Below, piece by piece: positions 1 to 9,300 of a stretch of DNA of 64,000 bases (its first letter is position 1; each line of letters opens with the position of its first letter). Source of the stretch: Sporomusa sp. KB1. GTDB taxonomy: Bacteria > Bacillota > Negativicutes > Sporomusales > Sporomusaceae. Below the pieces are notes generated by a model. The model was given only the letters and a program-made list of their open reading frames with translations. It had not been told where the DNA came from and searched no databases. The stretch spans positions 391,773-455,772 of the forward strand of contig NZ_VLKC01000001.1 of the NCBI RefSeq assembly GCF_007830295.1, read 5' to 3'. Both the position numbers and the translations under genes were made by a program.

Positions 1-1204
1 TAGGTGTGATGATGTCATAATACTCGACCTTGTCATCTTTAATCTGAGCACTATGGAGCAATGGACCCCGCATGGCATCTGTTACAGCAATGGCCTGATT
101 GCTAACCAATTCCTTTTTCTGCTTAATTGGTGGTTCACCGGGTTCAAGTTCGGTGAGCCATTTTTCTACCAGATCTGCTATTAGCTCTGTTTCTAATGAT
201 CGAGCCGCAATTCGATCCATAGTAGATGTCCCGCCTGCATAAAAGTTATTAAATATCATGCGCGCCAGGGGGCCTCCTTCGTAAGGTTTGCCATTATAAA
301 GTACCGCTTTTGTCCAGGAATAAGCCTCTGGTTTGTAGGGGGCAGGACAAACTTCGGGATTAATTAGGGATTGAGAACGTTCGTACCATGAATGGGTTAT
401 GTCTTCTTGGAGAAGATCTAGCTTCGGTTTAGAGTACTGATCATTAAAAACGCCGTCTTTCCATAGAAGCTGTTCATTTTTACTTCCAAACCGGAAAAGA
501 CCAAAAGATAGTAAACGTCCTGGCGTTTTGCCGATAGAAAAATAGTCCTCATAGCAGTGGGCAATTAGTTCAGTATCCGGCATCAGATAACGGCCAATAA
601 ACTTACGAATATCCCGGATTAACGTAAGTGCTTGATTAATTTTATCGGCGGTCGGGGCTACCGTTACGCCTCCATGGACAAAACTATGTTGATGAGGTAC
701 TTTTCCACCGAAGAGAGTCAACAATTGGTGACATTTTTCGGATATTTGTACTGCTTCAATATAATGAGAGGCTACACGACGATTATCTTCATTAGTTAAC
801 CGACAATCGTTACAGTTTTGTTCAAGAAACGGAGGACAGTTTGGCATGACAACGTAGTCCGGCAGACCAAAGAAATAAAAATGTCTGATATGATTCTGCA
901 GAAAATCGGCAGCTAACATGATATTCCTTACATACTGAGCGCTTTCTTGAATTTCATTATTATATAAAGCATCCAATAAGTAACTTGCGACGGCACCGTG
1001 AGCAGTTGAGCATATGCCACAAATGCGTTGTGTTAAATAGACAGCATCAGTAACATGATGTTCACGCATAATATATTCAAATCCGCGGAACATGGTACAG
1101 CTGACATCAGCTCCCCGAATCACTTTGTTGTCGACAGTTAATTCCACTGACAGCAATCCACTCAGGCGGGTGACTGGACTAAACAGGATTTTTTTGGGAC
1201 TCAT
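1..1204 (-). CDS. [NiFe] hydrogenase large subunit, 3' end outside window
   Basis: This is the N-terminal ~401 residues of a [NiFe] hydrogenase large subunit, which carries the Ni-Fe(CN)2CO site that oxidises or evolves H2. The start is the ATG at 1204-1202, preceded by AGGAG at good spacing; it overlaps the end of the small-subunit gene by 26 bp, so the two are translationally coupled. The L1 motif RICGICSTAHG near residue 63 supplies the first two nickel-binding cysteines. The C-terminal L2 motif (DPCxxCxxH) would lie past position 1, so the gene is cut by the window edge. Beyond L1 the chain reads through without a stop. Whether the complex is membrane-bound cannot be told, because any cytochrome b or maturation protease gene would be outside the window. 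Confidence 0.93.
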   Translation of the reverse strand, partial: MSPKKILFSPVTRLSGLLSVELTVDNKVIRGADVSCTMFRGFEYIMREHHVTDAVYLTQRICGICSTAHGAVASYLLDALYNNEIQESAQYVRNIMLAADFLQNHIRHFYFFGLPDYVVMPNCPPFLEQNCNDCRLTNEDNRRVASHYIEAVQISEKCHQLLTLFGGKVPHQHSFVHGGVTVAPTADKINQALTLIRDIRKFIGRYLMPDTELIAHCYEDYFSIGKTPGRLLSFGLFRFGSKNEQLLWKDGVFNDQYSKPKLDLLQEDITHSWYERSQSLINPEVCPAPYKPEAYSWTKAVLYNGKPYEGGPLARMIFNNFYAGGTSTMDRIAARSLETELIADLVEKWLTELEPGEPPIKQKKELVSNQAIAVTDAMRGPLLHSAQIKDDKVEYYDIITP

Positions 1205-2171
1205 TGGAATCTCCTTTCACTGTTGAATCCGATTTTAGCCCATTTGTTTGGGCATTTTTATTTTTTTGCGGTAGTGGCACAAAAAAAGGAGTGGAGCCGT
1301 CTGGGAAATCCTGATTGGTGCAGCCGATACAAGGTGTATTTGCTTTAACGGGCCAATTTACATGGTTGACCCATTGACGGTATGGGCAATCTGCGCCAGT
1401 TTTCGGTCCAACGCAACCTAAAGAAAACATACACTCGATATCGCCTAGTTTTTCAGCAAAATCTTTTGTATCAAAATAAGAACGACGTTGGCAATGCCGG
1501 TGAATCGTATTGCCGTAAAATAAAGAAGGGCGTCCTAGTGGATCAAGTTCCGGCATGCCATACATGAGTAAATGAGTCAGTGTACCCACAAACCAATCGG
1601 GATTAACGGGGCATCCGCTTACATTTATGACTTCTCGGGTTAATATTTTATTGACTCCAACCGAGCCAGTCAGGTTAGGTGCAGATGACGAGGCACCGCC
1701 GAAGCTTGCACAAGTTCCGAGGGCTATAACGTAGCCAGCCATATCTCCTAGAGTTGTAACTGCTTCCAAAGCCGTAATCACTCTTCTTTTTGTCCGGGCC
1801 ACTACGTTGTAAATGCCATTATCTTTAGTTGGAATAGCCCCTTCTACTACCAGGATAAAGTTTCCCTTGTATTTTTTAGCTGAGCCAAACAACAGTTCAA
1901 GAGCGTCCGTACCCTGGGAGGCCATAAAGGTATTACTATATAAGAGGTTAATCATATCGGTAAATACTTGTTGCAAATAAGGATAGGTAGTATTCATGAA
2001 GGCAATATTGTTGTCTCCGCTATCATTAGTTTCAAGCCATATTACCGGTAGTTTATTTTTACTTTGCTGTAATATATATTTGCGAGCAGCAGGTAAGATT
2101 TTTGCCGATAACTCATGATTAGCTATTGTTACGTTGTCTCGACAAAGTTGAATAAATTCATCCTTGTCCAT
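1179..2171 (-). CDS. [NiFe] hydrogenase small subunit, unusual proximal-cluster motif
   Basis: This is the electron-transfer subunit of the hydrogenase, with three Fe-S clusters expected. The medial and distal cluster ligands are present (an HRHC pair, a GC-GP motif near residue 260, and CIGC near the C-terminus), and so are the second pair of proximal ligands (GTCASFGG and SGCPVNP). The first proximal pair, normally CTGC after the conserved VIWL, reads D50-S-G-D53, so both expected cysteines are replaced. I chose the ATG at 2171 (MDKDEF) because GAGG precedes it at 6 nt; an in-frame TTG at 2183 is less likely. There is no hydrophobic Tat signal, unlike periplasmic uptake enzymes, so a cytoplasmic location is inferred. 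The last ~25 residues are a polar, low-complexity tail overlapping the large-subunit gene. Confidence 0.9.
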   Translation of the reverse strand: MDKDEFIQLCRDNVTIANHELSAKILPAARKYILQQSKNKLPVIWLETNDSGDNNIAFMNTTYPYLQQVFTDMINLLYSNTFMASQGTDALELLFGSAKKYKGNFILVVEGAIPTKDNGIYNVVARTKRRVITALEAVTTLGDMAGYVIALGTCASFGGASSSAPNLTGSVGVNKILTREVINVSGCPVNPDWFVGTLTHLLMYGMPELDPLGRPSLFYGNTIHRHCQRRSYFDTKDFAEKLGDIECMFSLGCVGPKTGADCPYRQWVNHVNWPVKANTPCIGCTNQDFPDGSTPFFVPLPQKNKNAQTNGLKSDSTVKGDSNESQKNPV

Positions 2172-2251
2172 ATTACGCCTCAATTCAAGTTTTTAACATG
2201 ATATGCAAAGAATTTTATAGTGATTACTAAAACACTAAGTATATAAAATAA

Positions 2252-2274
2252 AAGCCTGCCAATGAGGCAGGCTT
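2252..2274 (-). terminator. Rho-independent terminator
   Basis: A perfect 9-bp stem (AAGCCTGCC / GGCAGGCTT) with a 5-nt loop is followed on the minus strand by a T-rich run (TTTTATTTT). It lies directly downstream of the ferritin-like gene at 2282 and separates it from the hydrogenase operon. Confidence 0.88.
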
Positions 2275-2281
2275 AAAGAGA

Positions 2282-2521
2282 TTAACAGCAGCAATCTTCA
2301 CAACAATTTTTGCTATATAAGAAATTCCATTTTACAGAATGTTTAAGCTCATCGGTAATAATCTCGAATAGCATGTCTCGATGTCGCTGGGTACAGAGCC
2401 CAAACATAATTTTCCTATACGTTCCTACTGCGCCGAGTTCACCGAAAATAGCTTTTTGGATAGCATTGCAATCGCTATCTGGCTTTTTGAATTTTTTTGC
2501 TCTGCTGCGGGTAGTTCGCAA
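2282..2521 (-). CDS. Short ferritin-like protein with Cys-rich tail, possibly frameshifted at N-terminus
   Basis: The 79-residue product matches a ferritin/rubrerythrin-type four-helix pattern: a GELGAVGTYR helix and a later DELKHSVKWN helix carry the E...E..H residues used for a di-metal site. It ends in NCCEDCCC, which could bind a metal. The only start in this frame is a TTG with no clear ribosome-binding site. In the overlapping frame just upstream there is an ATG (about 2546) preceded by AAGGA, reading MFRMIYQEITCELPAAEQ, which looks like the natural N-terminus of such proteins. The two frames meet at an A-rich stretch (about 2485-2500), so a one-base indel may have split a ~90-residue gene. 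Function is inferred only from the fold: iron storage or peroxide/oxygen defence. Confidence 0.6.
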   Translation of the reverse strand: MRTTRSRAKKFKKPDSDCNAIQKAIFGELGAVGTYRKIMFGLCTQRHRDMLFEIITDELKHSVKWNFLYSKNCCEDCCC

Positions 2522-2687
2522 GTAATTTCTTGGTAAATCATGCGGAACATCTTAAAATGTTTAATTCCTTAGACTCTATCATAGTAACGTACTCCACGTG
2601 CATCTCGACTCCATTCATCTATTGTATGACAACTATTTGCCACCACTCTGCAAATGGCTTCCATTCTGCTTTTTTTTACTTCATACC

Positions 2688-3557
2688 CTACTCTGTCGTG
2701 GTGCTATCTTCGCCCTTCAGAATAGTAATTAGCTTCATTGCAGCTCGTGATAATTTCTTCTCCTTGTGATATACGACCCAAACACTAAAATCCGGGCGTG
2801 GGACATTCGTAAACTCAATTAACGAGCCGTCTGCAAGCAGTTTTTTGACCATATTTAGCGGCAAGGCGCCACATCCCAATCCCTGCAAAATGGAGTTTTT
2901 CATCGCTTCCGCATCGTTGTAGACAATGGACGGTTCATTTTTTTTGCGTCCAAGCGTTTTTTCATATAACGTGCGAAACAATCCCCCTACTTTATAGTCC
3001 AACAGAGGATAATCCAAGATGTCCGTGCTGTGATTGAATTTTTCAGCCACCTTCGGATGTACAACCCAAACCAATTGCTCTTTGAACACTTCAAATCCAG
3101 TGAGGTAATCCAAAGACAGTTCTTTTTGAATAATTCCCAAATCAAAACGATTTTCCGCAATGCCTTTTGGAACGGTGGCCGCATGAGAGCACATTTCCAT
3201 GGTAACTGAGCATTGGGGCACTTGTTGTTGAAACATCTGGAGATAAGGCGCCAAAATATAATTGACCGTGGTTGTCGAAATGCCAATTTTAATATTCCCA
3301 GGATGAGCGCTTAATGCCTTCTGAGCCTCATCATAGGTCGTCAATAGCTTTTCCGCGTAATCAATCAATTCCCGTCCAGCATCAGTAATAAACAGTTTTT
3401 TCCCGACTCGGTCAAATAGCATAACGCCAAAATCTTGCTCTAAAGCGCGTATCTGTCCCGTAATCGCTGGCTGGGAAAAATTCAATTGTTCTGCTGCTTG
3501 GGTCATGTTGCCAAGTTTTGCAACCATTAAAAAAGTTTTCAAAAACTGAATGTCCAT
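2688..3557 (-). CDS. LysR-family transcriptional regulator
   Basis: This 289-residue protein has the standard LysR layout. Residues 1-60 form a winged helix-turn-helix (MTQAAEQLNFSQPAIT with the following ALEQDFGVMLFDR). From about residue 90 there is a periplasmic-binding-protein-like effector domain (NIKIGISTTTVNY and onward). Length is normal for the family. It starts with ATG at 3557. It is flanked by a small ferritin-like gene on one side and a 545-bp intergenic stretch on the other, so its target is not obvious; LysR proteins usually control a neighbouring or divergent gene, and here the only divergent candidate is the tiny ORF at 3783. Confidence 0.9.
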   Translation of the reverse strand: MDIQFLKTFLMVAKLGNMTQAAEQLNFSQPAITGQIRALEQDFGVMLFDRVGKKLFITDAGRELIDYAEKLLTTYDEAQKALSAHPGNIKIGISTTTVNYILAPYLQMFQQQVPQCSVTMEMCSHAATVPKGIAENRFDLGIIQKELSLDYLTGFEVFKEQLVWVVHPKVAEKFNHSTDILDYPLLDYKVGGLFRTLYEKTLGRKKNEPSIVYNDAEAMKNSILQGLGCGALPLNMVKKLLADGSLIEFTNVPRPDFSVWVVYHKEKKLSRAAMKLITILKGEDSTTTE

Positions 3558-3782
3558 ATTTCACCTTTTTGTCCCATTAGAATGTCAGGTTTGCCATCGT
3601 AAAACTATGATTGACGTAGTAACATTATACTCTTCTAATTCCATCTGCTTTCTCCTGCTGAGTAATGTGAAGCTTGCTAAGAAAACCTTATTGATGCAAT
3701 AACCATTGCCAATTTCACAGATCAATGTACCAGGACTATACTTTAATCAAACCCAAGAAATATTATGAGGAGAACATTAAAA

Positions 3783-3866
3783 ATGGAAATGCTCATATTT
3801 TATTTAATTGCTATTTACATTTCAGCAATTGAGACCAGCAAGGAAAGAAAAGAGTACAAAAATTAG
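3783..3866 (+). CDS. Possible 27-residue membrane peptide
   Basis: The short ORF starts with ATG 10 nt after a GAGGAG ribosome-binding site. Its first ~16 residues are hydrophobic (MEMLIFYLIAIYISAIET) and the rest is highly charged (SKERKEYKN), the pattern of a single-span small membrane protein. It is divergent from the LysR gene. No family is recognised. It could be a chance ORF, but the ribosome-binding site and amphipathic layout are better than random. Confidence 0.35.
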   Translation: MEMLIFYLIAIYISAIETSKERKEYKN

Positions 3867-3989
3867 TCGATAACTTAGCTGTGTCAGCCCCGATTGCTCA
3901 TAATTTCGGTAGTTGATCATCATTTCACTCACCTAAAGAACCATAGATAGTTTAAAACAGTAACCTCAAGCCATGGTTGTCTAATATAA

Positions 3990-4040
3990 AGGCCAAAGAA
4001 AGCTATTTTACACAACTCTCTTTGGCCTCTAGTTTTTCTA
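3990..4040. terminator. Bidirectional hairpin terminator at the end of the sulfonate operon
   Basis: An inverted repeat AGGCCAAAGA ... TCTTTGGCCT (3990-3999 and 4019-4028) lies ~65 bp past the stop of the binding-protein gene. On the plus strand it is followed by CTAGTTTTTCTAATCAG, a tail that recurs at two sites near 11.95 and 12.0 kb. Confidence 0.7.
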
Positions 4041-4102
4041 ATCAGCCTATTACTATGTAAATACTAATAAAAATCTCACCTTCTCAAAGAGAGCATATTA
4101 TC

Positions 4103-5107
4103 TTATTGAATTCCTGCCGCCTTTAAATACTGATCATCCACAAAATCCTTCACATTTACGTCATTGCGAATTAATTTGTTTTCTTTCAAAAATACCGCGG
4201 TTTCCGCAATCGACTTAACAGCCTCATCGGTCAGGCGCAGATCAAAAATTACGTTTTCAAAGCCTGGCCTTAATACCTCAGGCTTAAACCCAGAATTTTT
4301 GGCAATAATCTCTAACGCTTTGTCTGGATTGGCTTTAATCCACTTCTCAGCCCGATCCAACACTTTTAGCAATCGTACCGTGATGTCTGGATATTTGCTT
4401 AAAAACTCACTGCGACCGACAATTACATTAATATTTTCTTTATATCCCGTAGCATCCGTAACAAGTTTACCGGCTCCCGACGCTACAACATTGGACAGAG
4501 TAGGTTCCCAAATAACTGCCGCATCAATATGATTAGATGCAATCGAGGATAAAATATCTGACGACGCCAGATTTACTTGCTGAATATCATTCGGCTTTAG
4601 CCCAGCCGACTTCAGATAAATATATAGCAACTGATGGGAAACAGAACCTACCACAAAACCAACCTTTTTTCCTTTTAAATCTGCAGGTGAATTAATGTTT
4701 GCACCGTTCGCAGCTATTAATCCGGTTATTTTTGTCCCATTGCTATAAACGCCAATGGCCTTAACATCAACATTATTGGATTTAAGCTGAATAGCCGGTT
4801 GATCGCCAACTTGCCCAAAGTCAATGCGGTTGCCAGCAAATGCTTCATTCATAGCCGGACCGGAAGCGAATTTTTCCAGTTCAAAAGTAATCTCGTCTTT
4901 TTCAAACTCTTCTTTAAGCCAGCCCATTTCCCTCGCAACTACGATCTGAACATGCCCCGGCTGATAGCCATAATGAACGGTTAGCGGAGTTTTCGCCACA
5001 GGTTTTTCTGCTTTCTCGGTTGCTGTCTTACCACCGCAGCCAGACAACGCTACCGCGAAAAAAACTATCATGCATGCCAATACAATATTGCGTAAAAATT
5101 TTTTCAT
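4103..5107 (-). CDS. Sulfonate/taurine ABC transporter substrate-binding lipoprotein
   Basis: This is a solute-binding protein of the SsuA/TauA (NMT1-like) family that would capture an organosulfonate outside the membrane. Residues 1-24 form a lipoprotein signal ending in the lipobox LSGC. The mature part has the family features TVHYGYQPGHVQIVVAREMG and a GVGDQPA-like loop (GQVGDQPA). At 334 aa it has normal length. The ATG follows GGGAG at 8 nt. It is the last gene of the operon, 42 bp after the amidohydrolase, and no permease or ATPase gene accompanies it, so it must use a transporter encoded elsewhere or share one. The match to sulfonates is inferred from family and context; alkanesulfonate, taurine, isethionate or a taurine conjugate all fit. 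Confidence 0.85.
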   Translation of the reverse strand: MKKFLRNIVLACMIVFFAVALSGCGGKTATEKAEKPVAKTPLTVHYGYQPGHVQIVVAREMGWLKEEFEKDEITFELEKFASGPAMNEAFAGNRIDFGQVGDQPAIQLKSNNVDVKAIGVYSNGTKITGLIAANGANINSPADLKGKKVGFVVGSVSHQLLYIYLKSAGLKPNDIQQVNLASSDILSSIASNHIDAAVIWEPTLSNVVASGAGKLVTDATGYKENINVIVGRSEFLSKYPDITVRLLKVLDRAEKWIKANPDKALEIIAKNSGFKPEVLRPGFENVIFDLRLTDEAVKSIAETAVFLKENKLIRNDVNVKDFVDDQYLKAAGIQ

Positions 5108-5149
5108 TATACCATCTCCCTGAAATTAAATATATAGTTTGCTAAAGAT

Positions 5150-6763
5150 CTACTCTGTATAGATACTCTGTCCCTCAACAATAGTTTCCAACACTCGGAT
5201 ATCCTTCAATTCCACTCTGCCAGATAGCGGATTGTCTGATAAAATAACTAAATCGGCAAATTTACCCGGTTCAATCGAACCCCTGGTTGTCTCAGTGAAA
5301 CTTTGCCATGCAGCATGTATGGTCAGTGCCTTCAAGGCGTCTAATGGTGTAATCCTTTGCTTTTCACCAATGATTTGCCCGCTCGCCGTTTGGCGCTGTA
5401 CGGCTGACCATGCTAAAAACAGCGGATTTATGGGCACCACCGGCGTATCGGAATGAATGGTAAAGCGCATATCCCTGATAACGGCTGAATGCGCCGGATT
5501 CATGCGAAAAGCGCGTTCAGGCCCTACAAAGATTGCCGCATGACGATCACCCCAATAATACGTATGCAGACTAAAAAAAGAGGGTATTATTCCCAATTGT
5601 TTCATCCGGTCTAACTGGTCTTCTCTTACCGTCTGCGCATGCACGATAACGTGACGCGTATTTTGACGGGAATATTTTTGTTGTGCCCCAGCAAACGCAT
5701 CCAATGCAGCATCAATGGCGGCATCGCCATTACAATGAACCGCCACCTGCCAGCCTTCGCAGTGGAGTTTTTCAATCTGCCCAAACAGATCATCCCGTTT
5801 GATTGCTGGCCAGCCGCTATAATCGGTTGGCAAATCATGCGGAATGACATAATAGGGCTTACTCAAATAGGCTGTATAAATTTGAATGGAACCATCGAAA
5901 AATAATTTGCCCGAAGTTAGAGAGAGTCTGTCCGGATCAACTCCTTTCAGTATATTCTGTTGCTGTATCTCATCGAGAATGTGCGGGCATGCCCAAACAA
6001 TAACCCTTAGCGGCAGTTCTTTTTGCTTTATGGCTGTTTTTAAATTACCCAGAAAATCAATATCAGACAGATAGCCTACCTGTGTAGTCGTGATTCCTCG
6101 TGCCGCATACTCCACCGCCGCTTGCTGAATGGCTGACAGCTGCTGGCTATGTGTAAGTGCTAACGCCTCAGCAATATATTGAAATCCTGTTTCTACAAAA
6201 AGCCCCGTCGGCTCATTAGTAAGGGCATCACGTTCAATATATCCACTCTGCGGAACACCTGCCTCTCTATTAATACCCAGCCTCTTCAGCGCCGCTGAAT
6301 TTACCACAAAGCGGTGCATGGAGCAATGAATTGCTGCAACTGGATGATCTGTTGAAACTTTATCTAAATCCAGGCGATTGGGATGTCTGTTTTCTGCGAG
6401 CAGCGTATCGTCATAGCCAACACCCACAATCCATTCCCCTACTGGGGTTTGCTTTGCTTTTTCCTGCAGGCGCAAAATTACTGCAGCCATGTTGCTTGTA
6501 GTTCCAATCGGCGGGCTAGCTAAATCTACACGATATAAGGAATTTGCACCTGACATAGGAAAATGGCTGTGCGCATCAATAAAGCCTGGCAGCATGGTTT
6601 TGCCGTCCAAATCAATAATTTGCGTCCCTGCCGTACGCAGGTACAAAATATCCTTTTCCGAACCTATGGCTTGAATGCGTCCGCCACTAATAGCTACAGC
6701 CTCGGCGATCATATCGCTGCCATCCATGGTAATAATCGTGCCATTTATATAGATCGTGTCCAT
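5150..6763 (-). CDS. YtcJ-like amidohydrolase
   Basis: This is a metal-dependent hydrolase of the amidohydrolase superfamily (YtcJ / N-substituted formamide deformylase-like group). The N-terminal TIYINGTIITMDG strand, GGRIQAIG, and PGFIDAHSHFP with its HxH metal ligands are followed by further metal-site regions (VAVHCNGDAAID, VHAQTV, IHSDTPV). The start is the ATG at 6763, preceded by AGGAG; a longer TTG start at 6787 is unlikely. It follows islA by 35 bp. Members cleave amide or related C-N bonds, so in this operon it may release taurine or an amine from a conjugate, but the substrate is unknown. Confidence 0.85.
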   Translation of the reverse strand: MDTIYINGTIITMDGSDMIAEAVAISGGRIQAIGSEKDILYLRTAGTQIIDLDGKTMLPGFIDAHSHFPMSGANSLYRVDLASPPIGTTSNMAAVILRLQEKAKQTPVGEWIVGVGYDDTLLAENRHPNRLDLDKVSTDHPVAAIHCSMHRFVVNSAALKRLGINREAGVPQSGYIERDALTNEPTGLFVETGFQYIAEALALTHSQQLSAIQQAAVEYAARGITTTQVGYLSDIDFLGNLKTAIKQKELPLRVIVWACPHILDEIQQQNILKGVDPDRLSLTSGKLFFDGSIQIYTAYLSKPYYVIPHDLPTDYSGWPAIKRDDLFGQIEKLHCEGWQVAVHCNGDAAIDAALDAFAGAQQKYSRQNTRHVIVHAQTVREDQLDRMKQLGIIPSFFSLHTYYWGDRHAAIFVGPERAFRMNPAHSAVIRDMRFTIHSDTPVVPINPLFLAWSAVQRQTASGQIIGEKQRITPLDALKALTIHAAWQSFTETTRGSIEPGKFADLVILSDNPLSGRVELKDIRVLETIVEGQSIYTE

Positions 6764-6798
6764 CTCATATCTAGCTCCTTTTATCAACTCATACCTGC

Positions 6799-9267
6799 CT
6801 ACCAGCCCGTATGTTCCGTTCTGGAAATTAAGTCATCCTGTAAATCTGCCGACAAATCAACAAAGTAAGCACTGTAACCAGCAATTCTCACAATAAGGCT
6901 ACGATATTTTTCTGGATCTTTTTTAGCTTCGAGCAAAGTTTGCCGATTAATAACATTAAACTGAACATGCCACAAACGCAAATCACACCAAGTTCTAATG
7001 AAGGATACCAGCTTTTCTGTGCCTTTTTCGCCCGCCACCACCGACGGACTCAGCTTTACATTGAGAAGCCGCGACGCCCGTTCCCGATAATCTGGATTTT
7101 TTGAGGCATAGTTAGAAAGCAGCACTGCGGTTGGCCCTTTACTGTCCGCCCCTTGCGAGGCCGATGAACCATCAGACAGTGGCGTATATTCCTTTCGGCC
7201 ATCCGGCGTAGCGCTCACTACCTTGCCAAACGGCACATGAGAAGTAAACGGCACTAAGCGAAGATCGAGATGAACTCCTAATTCTTTAGAATATTTACGA
7301 GTAAATTCCAAGCATTCCTTATCCAGCTGCTTAGCGATAGAATCCGCATACTCATTGTTATTGCCGTACTTAGGAGCATGCAATAGGAGCTGTCTGGTAA
7401 ATTCATGCCCTTCAAAGTTCGTTTCTAGCGCAGTTATTAATTCCGGGATACTCAGGCGTTTTTCTTCATATACCAATTTTTTAATAGCTGCCAGAGAATC
7501 CACTACCGTAGCATATCCCATAAATTCAAAATACCCTAAGTCGATGCCACCCTCAATGCGCGATTCGTGAATATCTTTATACTCTTTCATGCAAAGATCA
7601 TGCAGCGCGGAACCTAATGGCCAAGCAAAATGCTGCGGACGAAGCCGGATAATGACATGCTGCTGAATAAAGGCCTGTTTCAAAAAGTTGATGTGCTGCT
7701 TAACATACGCCTGCCAAAAAGTTTCCCAATCCTGCCATGCTGCTGGATCACCCAACGCCAACCCAATTTGCTCATTACCGTATTTTCTCATTTTGCCATT
7801 ATGCAGTGTCATTTCTAATGCTGCCGGGAAATTGATATATGCGCAGGGACTCGTATACGTATCACGGTTTGGCATCCTCGCTTCCGAACAACCAGATACC
7901 GCATAGTCATAGGCTTCCGCAAACGTTGCGCCTTTTGACAATAATAAGGGCACCACTTCTTCATCATTGATCAGTTTAGGAAAGCCCGAGCCTTCCTTAA
8001 TTGTTTCCGCCACTTCATAGAGATAGCGTTGCGGTGAACGCGTATGAATTCTTGCCGCTAAATCCGGATAGTGCAAAGGAAATTCCCGCTTGGATTGTAA
8101 AAAGAGATATGTCAGAGTGTTGGTGGCATCTTGTCCGCCAGGCGTTTGTCCCCCAATGGTCACTGCCTCCCAATGAGCATAACCTTCATTAAATGACCCG
8201 CCGGTGGGAGAAATATATAAATCAATAAACTGCGCCATAGCCAACCACATGCATTCTAAGAGTTCAAGTACCTTTTCCTCAGTAAGTACGCCGACTTCCA
8301 TATCCCTTTGATAATACGAATACAAATACTGATCCATTCGACCATTAGAAATAATCGTGCCCGTTTTTTGTTCCATGCGGGAAAACATTTGCGTAAACCA
8401 TTGGGATTGCATCGCTTCCCGGAAATTACGCGCCGGATTTTCCGGCACCCATTCGCACACTTCAGCAATTTCTAATAATTCCTGCCTACGCACAGGGTTT
8501 TGTTCCGAGTTCGCCAGTTGGCGCGCCAGTGCCGCATGGCGCTTCGCCCAGAGTATAATTGCTTCCGATGCCAAAACAACTGATTGCAGAAAAGGAGCTT
8601 TCTCCAAAGAATCTCGTGCGCTAAGAGGGTCCAGTCGCGATAATTCTTCTTCCGCTTCCTCTTTAATTTTCTTAAATCCCTTTTTGAGTACTTTTTCATA
8701 ATCATGTACCCACTGGATGGAGGAGCGAAATGAAGCGGTCTCATTGACGATAAATCGAGATTCCAGTACATTGTCGGGATTATAAGTATATTTGAGAGTT
8801 TCCTTTGGTAACGCTTGAACCAAGTGTTCATGAAAGGTCTTACCTCGCCAATATGGTGCGATTTCATTAACCACAATCTGCACATCTTCAGGTGCAATAT
8901 TGAACGGTGCGCCGACCCGTTTAGGAAGTTCTGCTAAGCCAATATCTAAAAAATCGCCATCTAATTCTGGATATAAAATACCATAGCGCCCAATGCCGCC
9001 GCTCCGTCCTACCAGCAATTGATGCTCATCAATATAGACGGTAATGTGTTCTGCAATGTGTTTCATGGCCTTCGCCCAGCGTAAAATAAGCGGCTCCCCC
9101 TCGGTTTGCCGAAAAGACTCCGTAAAATAACGAGCCCTTTCTACGTCAATTACCGGACGTAAATTTTTAAAGCCTTCTAAAATAGCATTCGTTCTCGGAC
9201 GATGCTGCGCCGCTTTTCCGGCGATTTCCTGCTGAATGCGTTCTTCTTGCGGTGATAATACTACCAT
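6799..9267 (-). CDS. islA: Isethionate sulfite-lyase (glycyl-radical enzyme)
   Basis: This 822-residue glycyl-radical enzyme is predicted to cleave the C-S bond of isethionate, giving acetaldehyde and sulfite. The radical site is [10 protein letters not shown] (G797) and the thiyl site is SGCSEA (C460, E462). Relative to what I recall of Bilophila wadsworthia IslA (R189, Q193, W374, C468, E470, R678, G805), the equivalents R181, Q185, W366, C460, E462, R670 and G797 are all present at a constant offset of 8, which argues against choline, glycerol or propanediol lyases. The start follows AGGAGG. It lies between an M20 peptidase and an amidohydrolase, downstream of a taurine aminotransferase. 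No intact activating enzyme is next to it; only a remnant exists at 12.9-13.15 kb. Sulfite could serve as an electron sink. Confidence 0.88.
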   Translation of the reverse strand: MVVLSPQEERIQQEIAGKAAQHRPRTNAILEGFKNLRPVIDVERARYFTESFRQTEGEPLILRWAKAMKHIAEHITVYIDEHQLLVGRSGGIGRYGILYPELDGDFLDIGLAELPKRVGAPFNIAPEDVQIVVNEIAPYWRGKTFHEHLVQALPKETLKYTYNPDNVLESRFIVNETASFRSSIQWVHDYEKVLKKGFKKIKEEAEEELSRLDPLSARDSLEKAPFLQSVVLASEAIILWAKRHAALARQLANSEQNPVRRQELLEIAEVCEWVPENPARNFREAMQSQWFTQMFSRMEQKTGTIISNGRMDQYLYSYYQRDMEVGVLTEEKVLELLECMWLAMAQFIDLYISPTGGSFNEGYAHWEAVTIGGQTPGGQDATNTLTYLFLQSKREFPLHYPDLAARIHTRSPQRYLYEVAETIKEGSGFPKLINDEEVVPLLLSKGATFAEAYDYAVSGCSEARMPNRDTYTSPCAYINFPAALEMTLHNGKMRKYGNEQIGLALGDPAAWQDWETFWQAYVKQHINFLKQAFIQQHVIIRLRPQHFAWPLGSALHDLCMKEYKDIHESRIEGGIDLGYFEFMGYATVVDSLAAIKKLVYEEKRLSIPELITALETNFEGHEFTRQLLLHAPKYGNNNEYADSIAKQLDKECLEFTRKYSKELGVHLDLRLVPFTSHVPFGKVVSATPDGRKEYTPLSDGSSASQGADSKGPTAVLLSNYASKNPDYRERASRLLNVKLSPSVVAGEKGTEKLVSFIRTWCDLRLWHVQFNVINRQTLLEAKKDPEKYRSLIVRIAGYSAYFVDLSADLQDDLISRTEHTGW

Positions 9268-9300
9268 AAAAATTCCTCCTCTAAGTTGTTGCTATATCTG

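Larger units (their letters stand above)
3558..4102. other. Intergenic stretch between LysR and sulfonate operon
   Basis: This 545-bp A+T-rich region holds no standard gene. It contains one possible 27-codon ORF with a good ribosome-binding site (3783-3866) and a hairpin terminator (3990-4036). The left part is the promoter region of the LysR gene. I see nothing else recognisable. Confidence 0.6.

Noticed and set aside
6799-9267. Annotation as choline TMA-lyase, glycerol/propanediol dehydratase or generic pyruvate formate-lyase
   Set aside because: The substrate-contact positions match IslA (R181, Q185, W366, R670) and the neighbours are sulfonate genes.
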